From Brasilonema sennae CENA114 (GTDB lineage Bacteria; Cyanobacteriota; Cyanobacteriia; Cyanobacteriales; Nostocaceae): a DNA stretch of 64,000 nucleotides. The translations under genes and the position numbers were made by a program. The notes under the pieces are model-generated. The model was not told the origin of the DNA and ran no database searches. It saw only the letters and a list, made by a program, of their open reading frames with translations. The stretch is from contig NZ_CP030118.1 in assembly GCF_006968745.1 (NCBI RefSeq), forward strand, positions 5,552,320-5,616,319. The letters run 5' to 3'. Within the stretch, counting starts at the first letter, position 1; each line of letters starts with the position of its first letter. Positions 26,134-35,907 of this stretch are shown in pieces.

Positions 26134-26671
26134 AATACCGTTTCACTTTAAAGTTAGAACATAGCGGGTAAGTGGGGGAGTTGGGGAAGTTGGGGGAGTA
26201 GGTGAGACAGCGCTCTTGGTAGGGGAGCCAGTCCGTTGCGGTGAATCCAGTGCTTGATGAGGGTTTCCCGACAGAGGCATCTGGCGAACCTGAAGGGGGG
26301 TTCCCAAGGCACGTTTTCGGGGGAAGCTTCCCCCGAAAAGCTGCCGCCCCGTTGTAGGACAAGCGCGTTTTCAAGGGCAGCAAGGCGACTGCGTTCGCTG
26401 TTCGCCCAAGCCGCGTGCGCTCTGCGCTCAGGCGTGTCGTTCAGCGTTTGCGTAAGCGCAAGCGCACGAATCGAGCGTTCGCGCAGCGTCTCCGTAGGAG
26501 ATACGCGTAAGCGTGTCCCTTTGGGACTTACAAAGCAGCGTCTCCGTAGGAGATACAAAGCAGCGTGTCCCCTTGGGACTCAGCGCGCCCTTCGGCGCTA
26601 GCTGTGCCGAAGGCTCAGACATACCCGAAGGGGGGAGTCAAATGTATCAGGATTTTTGTGAAAGGGTATAA
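26134..26671. mobile_element. Inverted-repeat element loaded with dispersed repeat modules
   Basis: Left end AATACCGTTTCACTTTAAAG (from 26134) and right end GTGAAAGGGTAT (26658-26669) match the ends of a roughly 105-bp element at 39253-39356. Here the interior is about 500 bp and consists of repeat modules: TTCCCAAGGCACGTTTTCGG, GGGGAAGCTTCCCCC, GCTGCCGCCCCGTTGTAG, GCGTAAGCGCAAGCGCACG and GTCCCTTTGGGACTTACAAA. It looks like a small element invaded by the modular family. Confidence 0.75.
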
Positions 26672-27164
26672 CAATCTTATTTATGTATGCAGTTTTCCTG
26701 GCATTCTACGGTAAGCCACTCAAAGAAAATTTACCATTTACCTACTTTTTTGGATTGTTTGAAGAATTTAAGTGATATTTCGGAACAAAATACATAAATA
26801 CTGACTCTTATAGCTATAATATTTTTTGATAACCAATAGTCAAATTATTTTACTTTGCTGCTATTTGAAAAAGTTAGCAAATATAAATATTCAGGGTGAA
26901 TTTACATATAAATATTCTAGGAAAGTCTGTTTTCAACAAATGTATGAAAACATTCTTTGCTGCGGAGTTAAGTGAGCACATGTATTTGTAAAAAAAATTA
27001 GGAATAAATCATTACTCAACTACACACTAAGCTATGTTTGTATACACTATCAGGATCTTATGTTATATAAGTGACTAAAGTTATACTGAGAAAAAAGTTG
27101 GAAAATGAGGTTTAATATTTTTGCCTACAGTAGAAGTTAGTACCTCAAGAGGGGAGATTTTCGC
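26672..27164. other. AT-rich upstream region of the response-regulator hub
   Basis: No gene, repeat or palindrome was recognised. GAGGGGAG at 27149-27156, about 8 bases before the ATG at 27165, is a strong ribosome binding site for the next gene. Confidence 0.6.
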
Positions 27165-29060
27165 ATGAAAATTCTTGTTGTAGAAGATGATGACCTTAAT
27201 GCTTTATTACTTCAAAAAGCACTCAAAGCATATAACTTCCAAATTGAAACTGCAAATGATGGTCAATATGGTCTTGAGTTGGCAAAGATCTTTGAGTTTG
27301 ACCTACTTCTGGTAGATGTGATGCTTCCTAAGATGGATGGCATTAGCCTTTGTCGTCAACTCCGTCAGGAGGGTTACCAAGTGCCTATTCTGATGCTGAG
27401 TGCAGTAAATAGTACCAGCCTTCGCGTTACAGCTATAGAGGTGGGTGCAGATGATTTTCTAGTCAAGCCTGTTGAAATATCAGAGTTAGTAGCTCGGATT
27501 CGAGCGTTACTGCGGCGAGGAAGGATAGTTACGCCTACTGTACTCAGTTGGGAAAACTTACAACTTGACACCAACATTCGAGAAGTGACCTACAACGGCA
27601 AGACTGTACACCTCAGCCGCAAAGAGTATGGTTTATTAGAGCTTTTGTTACGAAATCCTCGCAAAACATTCAGTCGAAGTGCTTTGCTTAATAGCGTTTG
27701 GTCATGCTTTGAATCTCCTGGAGAGGAAGCTGTGACAACCCAAATTAAAGGTCTGCGGCAAAAGTTAAAAGCAGTGGGCCTGACCAAAGATTTGATTGAG
27801 ACAGTTTACGGATTAGGCTATCGGCTACGAGAAAATCAAAAGGGAACTAGCGAACAAGAATCACACAACCACAGCAGACACCAATCAACATTACATACTG
27901 AGCTTTTAGACAAGCACAAAGCCGAGGCAGAAGTTAGAGTTCTGGTGAAAAAAATATGGGAAGAGTTTAGAGACAGTAGCTTGGAAGAACAGTTAGAGTT
28001 ATTTGAGCAAGTGTTAGCACACTTATTAACTGGAAACCGAAACAACCAGCTACTTGAGCAAGCACAGACACAGGCTCACCGCTTAGCTGGCACTTTGGGA
28101 TGTTATGGTTTGCATCAAGGTTCAGAAATAGCAAAAGAAATCGAAGTATATCTGCAAGCCCTCAGTATTGAGAAGCAATCCCCAACTCCAGAGTTGAAGA
28201 AGTTAGAGAAATTAATCACATCACTAAAAAAAATATTGCACCAGCAGGCATCTACACCTGCTACTCGTTCAACTTCTAAACTATCATCTGCACAAGTGTT
28301 GATCATTGATGATGATACTGTCTTCACAGAACGAATCAAAGTAGAAGCAGCAACTTGGGGTTTGGAGGTAGAGGTCGCAACAGACTTGACTATAGCAAGA
28401 AGCCTACTTAGCCAACGCCCTCCTGATGTCATTTTACTAGACTTGACTTTTTCCAATTCACAGGAAAATGGTTTAGCCTTCCTAGCCCAAATACATCAGG
28501 AGATGTCTGAAATTCCTGTGATTGTTTTTATTGCATCCGAGGAATTTCGTTGTCGAGTGGAAGCTGCACGTCTGGGAGCATATATCTTTTTACAAAAATC
28601 TATATCTATCGATGAGGTGTTGTTTGTTGTAAAGACAGCACTACATCAACATATTGCTCCTAAAGCTAAAATCATGGTTGTAGATGATGACCCGATTACG
28701 TTAAATCATGTGAAAACGTTGCTTTTACCTTGGGTATTCAACGTCACTACACTGCAACACCCTCAACAATTTTGGAAAGTGTTAGAAGCAACGACTCCTG
28801 ATTTACTCATTTTAGACATTGAAATGCCAGATTTTAATGGAATTGAACTATGCCAAGTGGTTCGTAAAGATAGCCGTTGGAGTCATTTGCCTGTACTGTT
28901 TCTCTCGGTTCATTGTGATGCAAAAATAGTGCATCAAGTATATACAGCAGGAGCTGATGATTATGTATGTAAGCAATTTATGGCACAAGAACTGATAACT
29001 CGTATTCTTAATAGGTTAGAGCGGACACGAATTCAAAAATTAACCCTTAGTCAAGGCTAA
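27165..29060 (+). CDS. Multi-receiver response regulator (REC-wHTH-Hpt-REC-REC)
   Basis: A 631-residue hub. REC1 (1-118; acidic ILVVEDDDLN, D51 in LLLVDVMLPKMDG, K in FLVKPVE) is followed by an OmpR-type winged-helix DNA-binding domain (about 125-222; HLSRKEYGLLELLLRNP, TVYGLGYRL). Then comes an Hpt domain (about 265-365; H in AHRLAGTLGCYG), REC2 (about 385-500; IIDDDT, VILLDLTFS) and REC3 (about 505-625; VVDDDPIT, LLILDIEMPDFNG). REC2 has K in FLQKSIS; REC3 has C-K-Q in YVCKQF at the lysine site. It can plausibly take part in a phosphorelay and bind DNA. Likely partner: the kinase at 29586. Confidence 0.92.
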   Translation: MKILVVEDDDLNALLLQKALKAYNFQIETANDGQYGLELAKIFEFDLLLVDVMLPKMDGISLCRQLRQEGYQVPILMLSAVNSTSLRVTAIEVGADDFLVKPVEISELVARIRALLRRGRIVTPTVLSWENLQLDTNIREVTYNGKTVHLSRKEYGLLELLLRNPRKTFSRSALLNSVWSCFESPGEEAVTTQIKGLRQKLKAVGLTKDLIETVYGLGYRLRENQKGTSEQESHNHSRHQSTLHTELLDKHKAEAEVRVLVKKIWEEFRDSSLEEQLELFEQVLAHLLTGNRNNQLLEQAQTQAHRLAGTLGCYGLHQGSEIAKEIEVYLQALSIEKQSPTPELKKLEKLITSLKKILHQQASTPATRSTSKLSSAQVLIIDDDTVFTERIKVEAATWGLEVEVATDLTIARSLLSQRPPDVILLDLTFSNSQENGLAFLAQIHQEMSEIPVIVFIASEEFRCRVEAARLGAYIFLQKSISIDEVLFVVKTALHQHIAPKAKIMVVDDDPITLNHVKTLLLPWVFNVTTLQHPQQFWKVLEATTPDLLILDIEMPDFNGIELCQVVRKDSRWSHLPVLFLSVHCDAKIVHQVYTAGADDYVCKQFMAQELITRILNRLERTRIQKLTLSQG

Positions 29061-29585
29061 ACTATTCCTTCTATAGGAATCCGGTTTGATTTGGTCAGAC
29101 AAGTGCTTGATGAGGTGACGACAACCGGCTGCGGGAGGGTAACCCTGGTGCAGGATAAGAGCGTATCTCCTCCACCAGACGCTGCTTTGTAAGTCCCAAA
29201 GGGACACGCTTACGCGTTCGCAATCATGCGTGCGCTTGCGCTTACGCTCGATTCGTGCGCTCTGCGCACACCCGAAGGGGAACAGAAAGTGTACCTAGCT
29301 TCGTCAAAAATAAAATACGAGTTATATAGACTTTTCATATATATTGAAAACAAAAAAATTATCAGCATGGAGAAGTTTTGTATCAAATTTGCTCAAGAAT
29401 AATATAATGATTAGCAAAATCAGAGTGAAAAAAATACATTTGGAGAAAGAGAATCATATTTCATCAATATTTTTCTGGAAGTTTTTTTAATAGCTCCAGA
29501 AAAACTTTGATTTTAAGTATTATCAAACCTGAATTTACTTAATCTTAATTAATCCAAAAAAAAATAATAAAAAATATAAAATTTT
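29061..29585. repeat. Repeat patch (29073-29285) then AT-rich leader
   Basis: Begins CTATAGGAATCCGGTTTGAT, the same head that precedes the 340-bp array at 62.9 kb, then AAGTGCTTGATGAGG, AAGTCCCAAAGGGACACGC and GCGTGCGCTTGCGCTTACG. From 29286 to the next gene the sequence is AT-rich with no recognised site. Confidence 0.75.
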
Positions 29586-32500
29586 ATGTGTAATGGTTAC
29601 GAAATAGCCAAGGTGAATCAGCAACTAGCCCTAGCTTTGTCAGCCGCCAAAATGGTAACTTGGGACTGGGATTTGCTGAGTAATCGTGTCGTTTTGTCAA
29701 GCGGTGATGAACAGTTATTTGGGCTAGCACCTGGAACTTTTCCAGAAACTTACGAAGCTGCTATGGCTCTTGTTCACCCAAATGATATAGAAGCTGTGAC
29801 TTTAGCTTTGAATCAAGCATGTATTGACAGATGTGATTATCATCAGGAACTGCGGATTTTTGAGCCTAGTGGCACGATGCATTGGATTGAGGCAAAGGGA
29901 AGATTTTTTTATAACAATGAAGGTCAAGCAGTGCAGATGCTTGGCATCATTATGGAGATTAGCGATCGCAAAGCCAAAGAATCACAACTGCGTCTCTTGG
30001 AATCTGTCATTTTGCATACCAATGACGCAGTACTGATTACTGAAGCAGAACCCATAGACTCTCCTGGGGCGAGAATTATCTACGCTAACCCTGCTTTCAC
30101 AAAAGTAACAGCTTATACCCTAGAGGAAGTTTTAGGCAAGACACCACGTATTCTCCAGGGAGAAAAAACTGACCTAGCCGCTTTAGATGAAATTCGCACA
30201 GCGATGCAAAACTGGCAACCCGTGCAAGTGGACTTGATTAACTACACCAAAGATGGTAGAGAATTCTGGGTTGAAATCAGTATTTTCCCAATCAAAGATG
30301 AAACTGGTTGGTATACTCACTGGGTATCAGTCCAGCGAGACATCACCGAGCGCAAGCAGGCAGAAATTGTTTTAAAACAGAGCGAGGAACGGTTTCGCCA
30401 GATTGCAGAGAATATTCAAGATGTTTTCTGGATATCAGATCCCGTAAAGCAGCAGCTCATCTACGTTAGTCCAGCTTACGAAAGAATTTGGGGGCGCAAG
30501 TGTGAAAGCTTGTATGCCAATTGGAATGACTGGATAGATAGCTTACATCCTGATGATAAGGAAAGAGTGATAGCGACTATTCGTGAAAAAGCGCACCAAG
30601 AACAGTTTGAGCATGAGTATCGCATTGTGCGTCCAGACGGAACAGTGCGGTGGATTCGAGATCGAGCGTTTCCACTTAAGGATGAATTTGGACAATTCCA
30701 ACGTGTTACAGGAATTGCAGAAGATATCACTGAACACAAACTCGCCGAAGTTGCTTTGAGAGAAAGTGAGGAACGATTTCGCCAGATTGCAGAGAATATT
30801 GAGGATGTCTTTTGGATAGCAAACCCTATAAAGCAGCAGCTAGTCTACGTTAGTCCCGCTTACGAAAGAATTTGGGGGCACAAGTGTGAAAGCTTGTATG
30901 CCAATTGGAATGACTGGATAGATAACTTACATCCTGATGATAAGGAAAAAGTGATAGCGACTGCTCGTGAAAAAGGTCACCAAGAACAGTTTGAACATGA
31001 GTATCGCATTGTGCGTCCAGACGGAACAGTACGGTGGATTAGAGACCGAGGGTTTCCACTTAAGGATGAATTTGGACAACTCCAACGTGTCATAGGAATT
31101 GCACAGGATATCACTGAATCCAAACTCGCCGAAGTTGCTTTGAGAGAAAGTGAAGAACGATTTCGCCAGATTGCAGAGAATATTGAGGATGTCTTTTGGA
31201 TATCAGATTACACACATAGTCAAATAGTCTACGTCAGCCCAGCATACGAAAAAATTTGGGGGCGCAGACGCGAAAGTTTGTACGCCAATTGGAATGAATG
31301 GACAGATAGTTTACATCCTGATGATCAACAAACAGCCCTAGCAACTGTTGCTCAAAAAGCGCACCAAGGATTTGAATATGAGTATCGCATCGTGCGTCCA
31401 GACGGAACAGTGCGGTGGATACGAGACCGAGCATTTCCAGTTAAGGATGAATTTGGACATATCCAAAGTATTGCAGGAATTGCAGAGGATATAACTGAAC
31501 ACAAACTAGCTGGAGTTGCTCTGGCAGAAAGTGAGGAAAGATTTCGCCAGATTGCAGAAAATATTCAAGATGTCTTTTGGATAGTAAACCCCGTAAAGAA
31601 CCAGACAATCTACGTTAGTCCAGCTTACGAAAGAATTTGGGGGCGCAAGCGTGAAAGCTTGTACCCGAATCAGACTGAGTGGCTGGAGAGCTTACATCCT
31701 GATGATCAACAAAGAGTCCTAGTTACTGTTCGTCAAAGAGCACACCAAGAAGCGTTTGAAGATGAGTATCGCATCGTACGTCCAGACGGAACAGTACGGT
31801 CGATTCGAGAACGAGCGTTTCCAGTTAAAGATGAATTTGGACAACTTCAGCGCCTAATTGGAATTTCACAGGATATCACAGAGCACAAACTTGCCGAAGC
31901 TGCTCTTGAGCAACTGAATCAGGAGTTAGAACTCCGAGTTCAACAACGTACGCTTGAATTGGAACGTTCTCAAGCAATCCTGCAACAGCAAGTAGAACGA
32001 GAGCAGTTGATCACACGGCTGACTCAACAAATACGCCAGTCCCTTGACTTGGCAACAATCCTTAACAATGTCGTCGTCGAAGTACAAAAATTGCTAGCAG
32101 CTCAGCGAGTTTTAGTTTACCAAATGCAGCCAGATAAAACTGGACGCATCGTTGCGGAAGCTGTTGCCAAAGAAGAATCGATTAGGATTTTAGATCGGTT
32201 ATTTCCTGAAGAGACTTTCCCAGAACAATGTCTTCAACGGTATCTCCAAGGAGAACTTTACATTCTTACGGACCTTAACAAAGCTGAAATAATACCCTGC
32301 TTTGCGGACTTTTTAACAGAACTTGAAGTTAGGGCAGAGTTAGTGGTTCCCATCATCCAAAAGCAAACCATTTGGGGATTGCTCATAGTCCACCAATGTC
32401 ATGAACCAAGAGAATGGCAAACTTGGGAAATAGATTTACTTAAGCAGTTAACTAGCCAAATGGCGATCGCCATTCAACAATCACAACTCTACCAGCAACT

Positions 32501-33608
32501 GCAAGAAGAACTGCACGAACGCGTACGGATAGAATTAGAATTACGCCGTGGCGAAAATCTGTTTCGTTCTTTGAGCGAGTTGGCACCTATGGGTATTTTT
32601 AAAGGGGATGCTCAAGGACAAATGATTTATACCAATCCTCGCTGTCAGGCAATTTGTGGCTTCACCTTGGAAGAAGCTTTCGGGTATGGTTGGACACAGT
32701 TTATTCACCCCGAGGATCGCCAACTTTCTCAACTCCAGTGGAGTGCATTATCAACACACACAGAATTTTCTCAGGAAATGCGTTTTGTTCACCGGGATGG
32801 AACTCTCCGGTTTGCTCGGGTTAAGAGAGTTCTCATCTTTTCCGAATCAGATGAACTGGTGGGTCATATTGGGACAGTAGAAGATATCACGGAAACTCAG
32901 GCGATTGAGAAAATGAAGCAAGAATTTATCTCAATTGTCAGTCATGAACTGCGAACACCTCTTGCATCAATTCGTGGTTCTTTGGGATTACTCGCTGCTG
33001 GCGTGCTCAAAAACCAACCTGACACTTCTCAACAAATGTTAGAAATCGCCGCCAGCGATACAGAACGTTTGGTTCGTTTGGTCAATGATATTCTCGACTT
33101 AGAGCGGCTAGAAGCTAACAAAGTTTGTTTGGCCAAGCAATGGTGTGATGCTGTTGTATTAATACGTCAGTCTGTAGAAACGATGCGATCGCTAGCAACA
33201 GAAAATAATATTACGCTGCGCATTATACCTTCTACCCTGCAAGTTTGGGCAGATCCAGACCAAATTATTCAAACTCTTGTCAATTTGGTGAGCAACGCCA
33301 TTAAATTTTCGCCTCCACAAACTACAGTAACGCTTTGTGTGCAGGCGCTGCCACACCATGTTGTCTTTCAAGTTCAAGACCAAGGACGAGGGATTCCTCA
33401 TGACCGGCTAGAAAGTATTTTTGGACGATTTCAGCAGGTCGATGCTAGTGACTCCCGTCAAAAAGGAGGAACAGGTTTAGGTTTAGCTATCTGTCGCACC
33501 ATCATACAACATCATGGCGGTAGAATCTGGGCTGAGAGTGTCTTAGGAAAAGGGAGTATTTTTCACTTCACTCTACCTCAACCGCCCCAAAACGAAGCCA
33601 ATGTTTGA
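29586..33608 (+). CDS. Multi-PAS/GAF sensor histidine kinase, 1340 aa
   Basis: Domains: PAS1 (about 10-135), PAS2 (about 137-260; LOV-like LQGEKTDL but no photoactive cysteine), four near-identical PAS/PAC units (about 265-775), coiled coil, GAF (about 805-985), PAS7 (about 1005-1115), HisKA (H in FISIVSHELRTPLASIRG) and HATPase_c (NLVSNAIKFSPP, DQGRGIP, GTGLGLAIC). No membrane segment, so it is probably cytoplasmic. The GAF keeps a cysteine in IIPCFADFL at the place where bilin GAFs have Cys-His, but F replaces H. Signals are unknown. It lies between the REC-wHTH hub and three CheY-like genes on one strand, suggesting a local relay. Confidence 0.93.
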   Translation: MCNGYEIAKVNQQLALALSAAKMVTWDWDLLSNRVVLSSGDEQLFGLAPGTFPETYEAAMALVHPNDIEAVTLALNQACIDRCDYHQELRIFEPSGTMHWIEAKGRFFYNNEGQAVQMLGIIMEISDRKAKESQLRLLESVILHTNDAVLITEAEPIDSPGARIIYANPAFTKVTAYTLEEVLGKTPRILQGEKTDLAALDEIRTAMQNWQPVQVDLINYTKDGREFWVEISIFPIKDETGWYTHWVSVQRDITERKQAEIVLKQSEERFRQIAENIQDVFWISDPVKQQLIYVSPAYERIWGRKCESLYANWNDWIDSLHPDDKERVIATIREKAHQEQFEHEYRIVRPDGTVRWIRDRAFPLKDEFGQFQRVTGIAEDITEHKLAEVALRESEERFRQIAENIEDVFWIANPIKQQLVYVSPAYERIWGHKCESLYANWNDWIDNLHPDDKEKVIATAREKGHQEQFEHEYRIVRPDGTVRWIRDRGFPLKDEFGQLQRVIGIAQDITESKLAEVALRESEERFRQIAENIEDVFWISDYTHSQIVYVSPAYEKIWGRRRESLYANWNEWTDSLHPDDQQTALATVAQKAHQGFEYEYRIVRPDGTVRWIRDRAFPVKDEFGHIQSIAGIAEDITEHKLAGVALAESEERFRQIAENIQDVFWIVNPVKNQTIYVSPAYERIWGRKRESLYPNQTEWLESLHPDDQQRVLVTVRQRAHQEAFEDEYRIVRPDGTVRSIRERAFPVKDEFGQLQRLIGISQDITEHKLAEAALEQLNQELELRVQQRTLELERSQAILQQQVEREQLITRLTQQIRQSLDLATILNNVVVEVQKLLAAQRVLVYQMQPDKTGRIVAEAVAKEESIRILDRLFPEETFPEQCLQRYLQGELYILTDLNKAEIIPCFADFLTELEVRAELVVPIIQKQTIWGLLIVHQCHEPREWQTWEIDLLKQLTSQMAIAIQQSQLYQQLQEELHERVRIELELRRGENLFRSLSELAPMGIFKGDAQGQMIYTNPRCQAICGFTLEEAFGYGWTQFIHPEDRQLSQLQWSALSTHTEFSQEMRFVHRDGTLRFARVKRVLIFSESDELVGHIGTVEDITETQAIEKMKQEFISIVSHELRTPLASIRGSLGLLAAGVLKNQPDTSQQMLEIAASDTERLVRLVNDILDLERLEANKVCLAKQWCDAVVLIRQSVETMRSLATENNITLRIIPSTLQVWADPDQIIQTLVNLVSNAIKFSPPQTTVTLCVQALPHHVVFQVQDQGRGIPHDRLESIFGRFQQVDASDSRQKGGTGLGLAICRTIIQHHGGRIWAESVLGKGSIFHFTLPQPPQNEANV
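30379..31910 (+). repeat. Four tandem PAS-coding repeats of about 384 bp
   Basis: Units start at about 30379, 30760, 31147 and 31528, each opening with codons for SEERFRQIAENI and ending with DITEHKLA or a variant. They are highly alike at DNA level (for example GTGCGTCCAGACGGAACAGT in several copies), indicating internal duplication. Confidence 0.92.
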
Positions 33609-33789
33609 TCTTCTTGATCACCTTTCACCTAAGTACTAATTTTGTGCTATATAATACTATTTATCTGGTAGCAGCTATTTCGTACTGTGTGCATAACTAC
33701 AATCCATCCTCATTTATTTAGGACTAAGCTGTAACGCCCTTAAAATTGCATTACGCGCAACAGCCGACTATAAAGATGAAGGTGGAGCT

Positions 33790-34167
33790 ATGTTAGTGAA
33801 GCGCGTTTTGGTTATTGATGACGAAAAAAATCTGTGTCTTGTTATTAAAGCTTGTTTAGAAAGCATAGGACATTGGCAAGTACTAACAGCTTTATCTGGT
33901 AGTGAAGGAGTAACATTAGCTGAAACTGAACTTCCCGATGCTATCTTACTAGATGTCATGATGCCTGATATGGACGGGCTAGTAGTATTTCATAAGTTAC
34001 AACAGAATTCCTTGACTCAAAAAATTCCAGTAATTTTGCTGACTGCTATAGTGCAGCAGGTAGACTTGAATCAATATGCACAGTTACGCATCGTAGGTGT
34101 GATTCCTAAACCTTTTGATCCCTTGAAATTGGTGAACCGGGTGATTGAATTAGTAGGGTGGGAATAA
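33790..34167 (+). CDS. CheY-like single-domain response regulator (copy 1)
   Basis: A 125-residue receiver: VLVIDDEKNLC, D in AILLDVMMPDMDG, T in ILLTAIV, K in VIPKPFDPLKL. All phosphorylation residues are intact and there is no output domain. It follows the large kinase by 180 bases and is clearly related to the regulators at 34606 and 35352 (shared KRxLxIDDE, GxWxV and KPFxP blocks), so the three are paralogues. Confidence 0.92.
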   Translation: MLVKRVLVIDDEKNLCLVIKACLESIGHWQVLTALSGSEGVTLAETELPDAILLDVMMPDMDGLVVFHKLQQNSLTQKIPVILLTAIVQQVDLNQYAQLRIVGVIPKPFDPLKLVNRVIELVGWE

Positions 34168-34605
34168 TATCAAGCAATTATGAGTGTATTGCAAAAAATA
34201 AAGAATTTTTAGTAAGTATCCATGTAATAGCTTGACAGTTTTTTGTATGATTTATCTATAAAAAAATATAGATAGATGAAATTGTGGTGTTATCTTCGTA
34301 TATGCAAAATAACAGGTACCACCAAAATCGGAAATATCCTCATTATTTTCTTATTTTTGCAGTTTATTGTCAAAATTAGGCATTTTTTGTGTATTTCTAT
34401 TCTAAGCTGAACAGGTACGACTTAAAACCCCTCTTGACTCTTGACTCTTAACTCTTGACTCTTGGCTCTTGACTCTTACTTGTCATAGATATCTCCAGAA
34501 ATTAGAAATTAGCCTAGACAGTGCAATGGTTTGAGATGAGTTTTGAAAGTCTAATATTTTTTGGATTTGATTTTTTCTAAATGAGGGAAAGACACAAATA
34601 AAGCT
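34168..34605. repeat. Intergenic with CTTGACT heptamer STRR (34434-34480)
   Basis: AT-rich except for six or seven copies of a CTTGACT heptamer with variants (CTTAACT, CTTGGCT). No gene. Confidence 0.8.
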
Positions 34606-34983
34606 ATGTTACCAAAGCGTATTTTGGTTATTGATGATGAAGAAAATCTGTGTACCATTATTAAAATTTCTTTAGAATATCTAGGAGGTTGGCAAGTGCT
34701 AGTAGCCACATCTAGTAGCGAAGGACTACTATTGGTCCAAACTGAACTCTTTGATTTGATTCTGCTAGATGTTGTCATGCCTGATATGAATGGATTAGTG
34801 TTATTAAGCGCATTGCGAATTAATCCAGTTACGCGAACAATTCCAGTGATTTTGCTAACTGCTAGCACACAGCCTGTCAACTCAAATGAATCTGCACAAT
34901 TAGGCGTTGCAGGTATAATTATCAAACCTTTTGATCCTGTAGATTTACCAAACCAGATTAAGGTACTTCTGAGATGGGAGTAA
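34606..34983 (+). CDS. CheY-like single-domain response regulator (copy 2)
   Basis: A 125-residue receiver closely related to the one at 33790: ILVIDDEENLC, D in LILLDVVMPDMNG, T in ILLTAST, K in IIIKPFDPVDL. Residues for phosphorylation are intact. Spacing of more than 400 bases and an STRR before it suggest its own promoter. Confidence 0.92.
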   Translation: MLPKRILVIDDEENLCTIIKISLEYLGGWQVLVATSSSEGLLLVQTELFDLILLDVVMPDMNGLVLLSALRINPVTRTIPVILLTASTQPVNSNESAQLGVAGIIIKPFDPVDLPNQIKVLLRWE

Positions 34984-35172
34984 GTTTGTTTTAGTCTAAT
35001 TCCATACTATTTCCACCCACTAAATCTTGCTAATCCTCAGAATTTCCTCATGTTTATCGCATAACTTGGATAAAGTAAGCATCTACATTTTTTCATGTAG
35101 TTTTAGGCTAAATAAGTTATTTGTTAGCATTTGTGAAAGAAAGTTGCTTGTTTCGTGTGTTATAAGTACACC

Positions 35173-35210
35173 ATTCAATCAGTTAAGTGTTAACACTTAA
35201 CTGATTGAAT
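35173..35210. promoter_or_regulatory. Perfect 38-bp palindrome between two response-regulator genes
   Basis: Two 19-bp arms (ATTCAATCAGTTAAGTGTT and its exact complement) meet with no loop. No T-run follows, so it is not a simple terminator. It could be a dimeric protein-binding site or a cruciform about 140 bases upstream of the third CheY-like gene. The rest of the 34984-35351 gap shows nothing else. Confidence 0.85.
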
Positions 35211-35351
35211 ATTGTTTGATAAGTGATAACTGTTAAGCTCCAACATTTAGGAATCCTGTAATAAAATACTGTACTTACTTCAAACAGAAGTTTAGTCTTA
35301 TAAAACTTTTATATGATTTGCTACCTATTAAAGGTGCAATAAGAAAAAACA

Positions 35352-35747
35352 ATGATAGAACCTGTTGCTAAGAGAATTTTATATATTGATGACGAACCTA
35401 ATATACAACTGATTGTGAAAACTTGTCTGAAAAACCTAGGAGGGTGGGAGGTTGAGGTAGCACAATCTGCCGCAGAGGGTTTAATCAAAGCACAGGAGTT
35501 GAAACCTGATGCCATTATTTTAGATGTAATGATGCCAGAAATGGATGGTGTTGCTTGTTTGCAACAACTACGGTTAAACGCCAAGACTCAAGCAATACCT
35601 ATAGTTTTTTTAACATCTAAGTCGAATATAACTGAAAGGTGTCGGTTTTTAGCATTAGGTGCGGTGGGGGCGATCGCTAAACCTTTTAACCCTCTGACTC
35701 TGGTTTCTCAAATTGCAAAATTTCTTGATTGGAACTTAGAGGATTGA
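35352..35747 (+). CDS. CheY-like single-domain response regulator (copy 3)
   Basis: A 131-residue receiver: ILYIDDEPNIQ, D in AIILDVMMPEMDG, T in VFLTSKS, K in AIAKPFNPLTL. It lies 160 bases before the methyl-accepting protein gene. As no cheA is visible, its kinase may be the multi-PAS kinase upstream or a distant CheA. Confidence 0.92.
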   Translation: MIEPVAKRILYIDDEPNIQLIVKTCLKNLGGWEVEVAQSAAEGLIKAQELKPDAIILDVMMPEMDGVACLQQLRLNAKTQAIPIVFLTSKSNITERCRFLALGAVGAIAKPFNPLTLVSQIAKFLDWNLED

Positions 35748-35907
35748 AAGGCACAAAATTATAAAAATAATGTGTTTTTTTTAATGAGGTTATTCAGGGT
35801 TATTAAGTAGGTGGGCACAAAAAATACTTTGTTGATGTCAAACATTGTATTCACCAGTAATTTTTGTTACCTGACCATTAAAGTTTTTTACCTGTGAATA
35901 TCAACAT

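Noticed and set aside
26154..26622. ORFs of 64-134 codons in both strands of the repeat block
   Set aside because: Arginine-rich products of GC-rich palindromic repeats; the same peptides appear wherever the modules occur.
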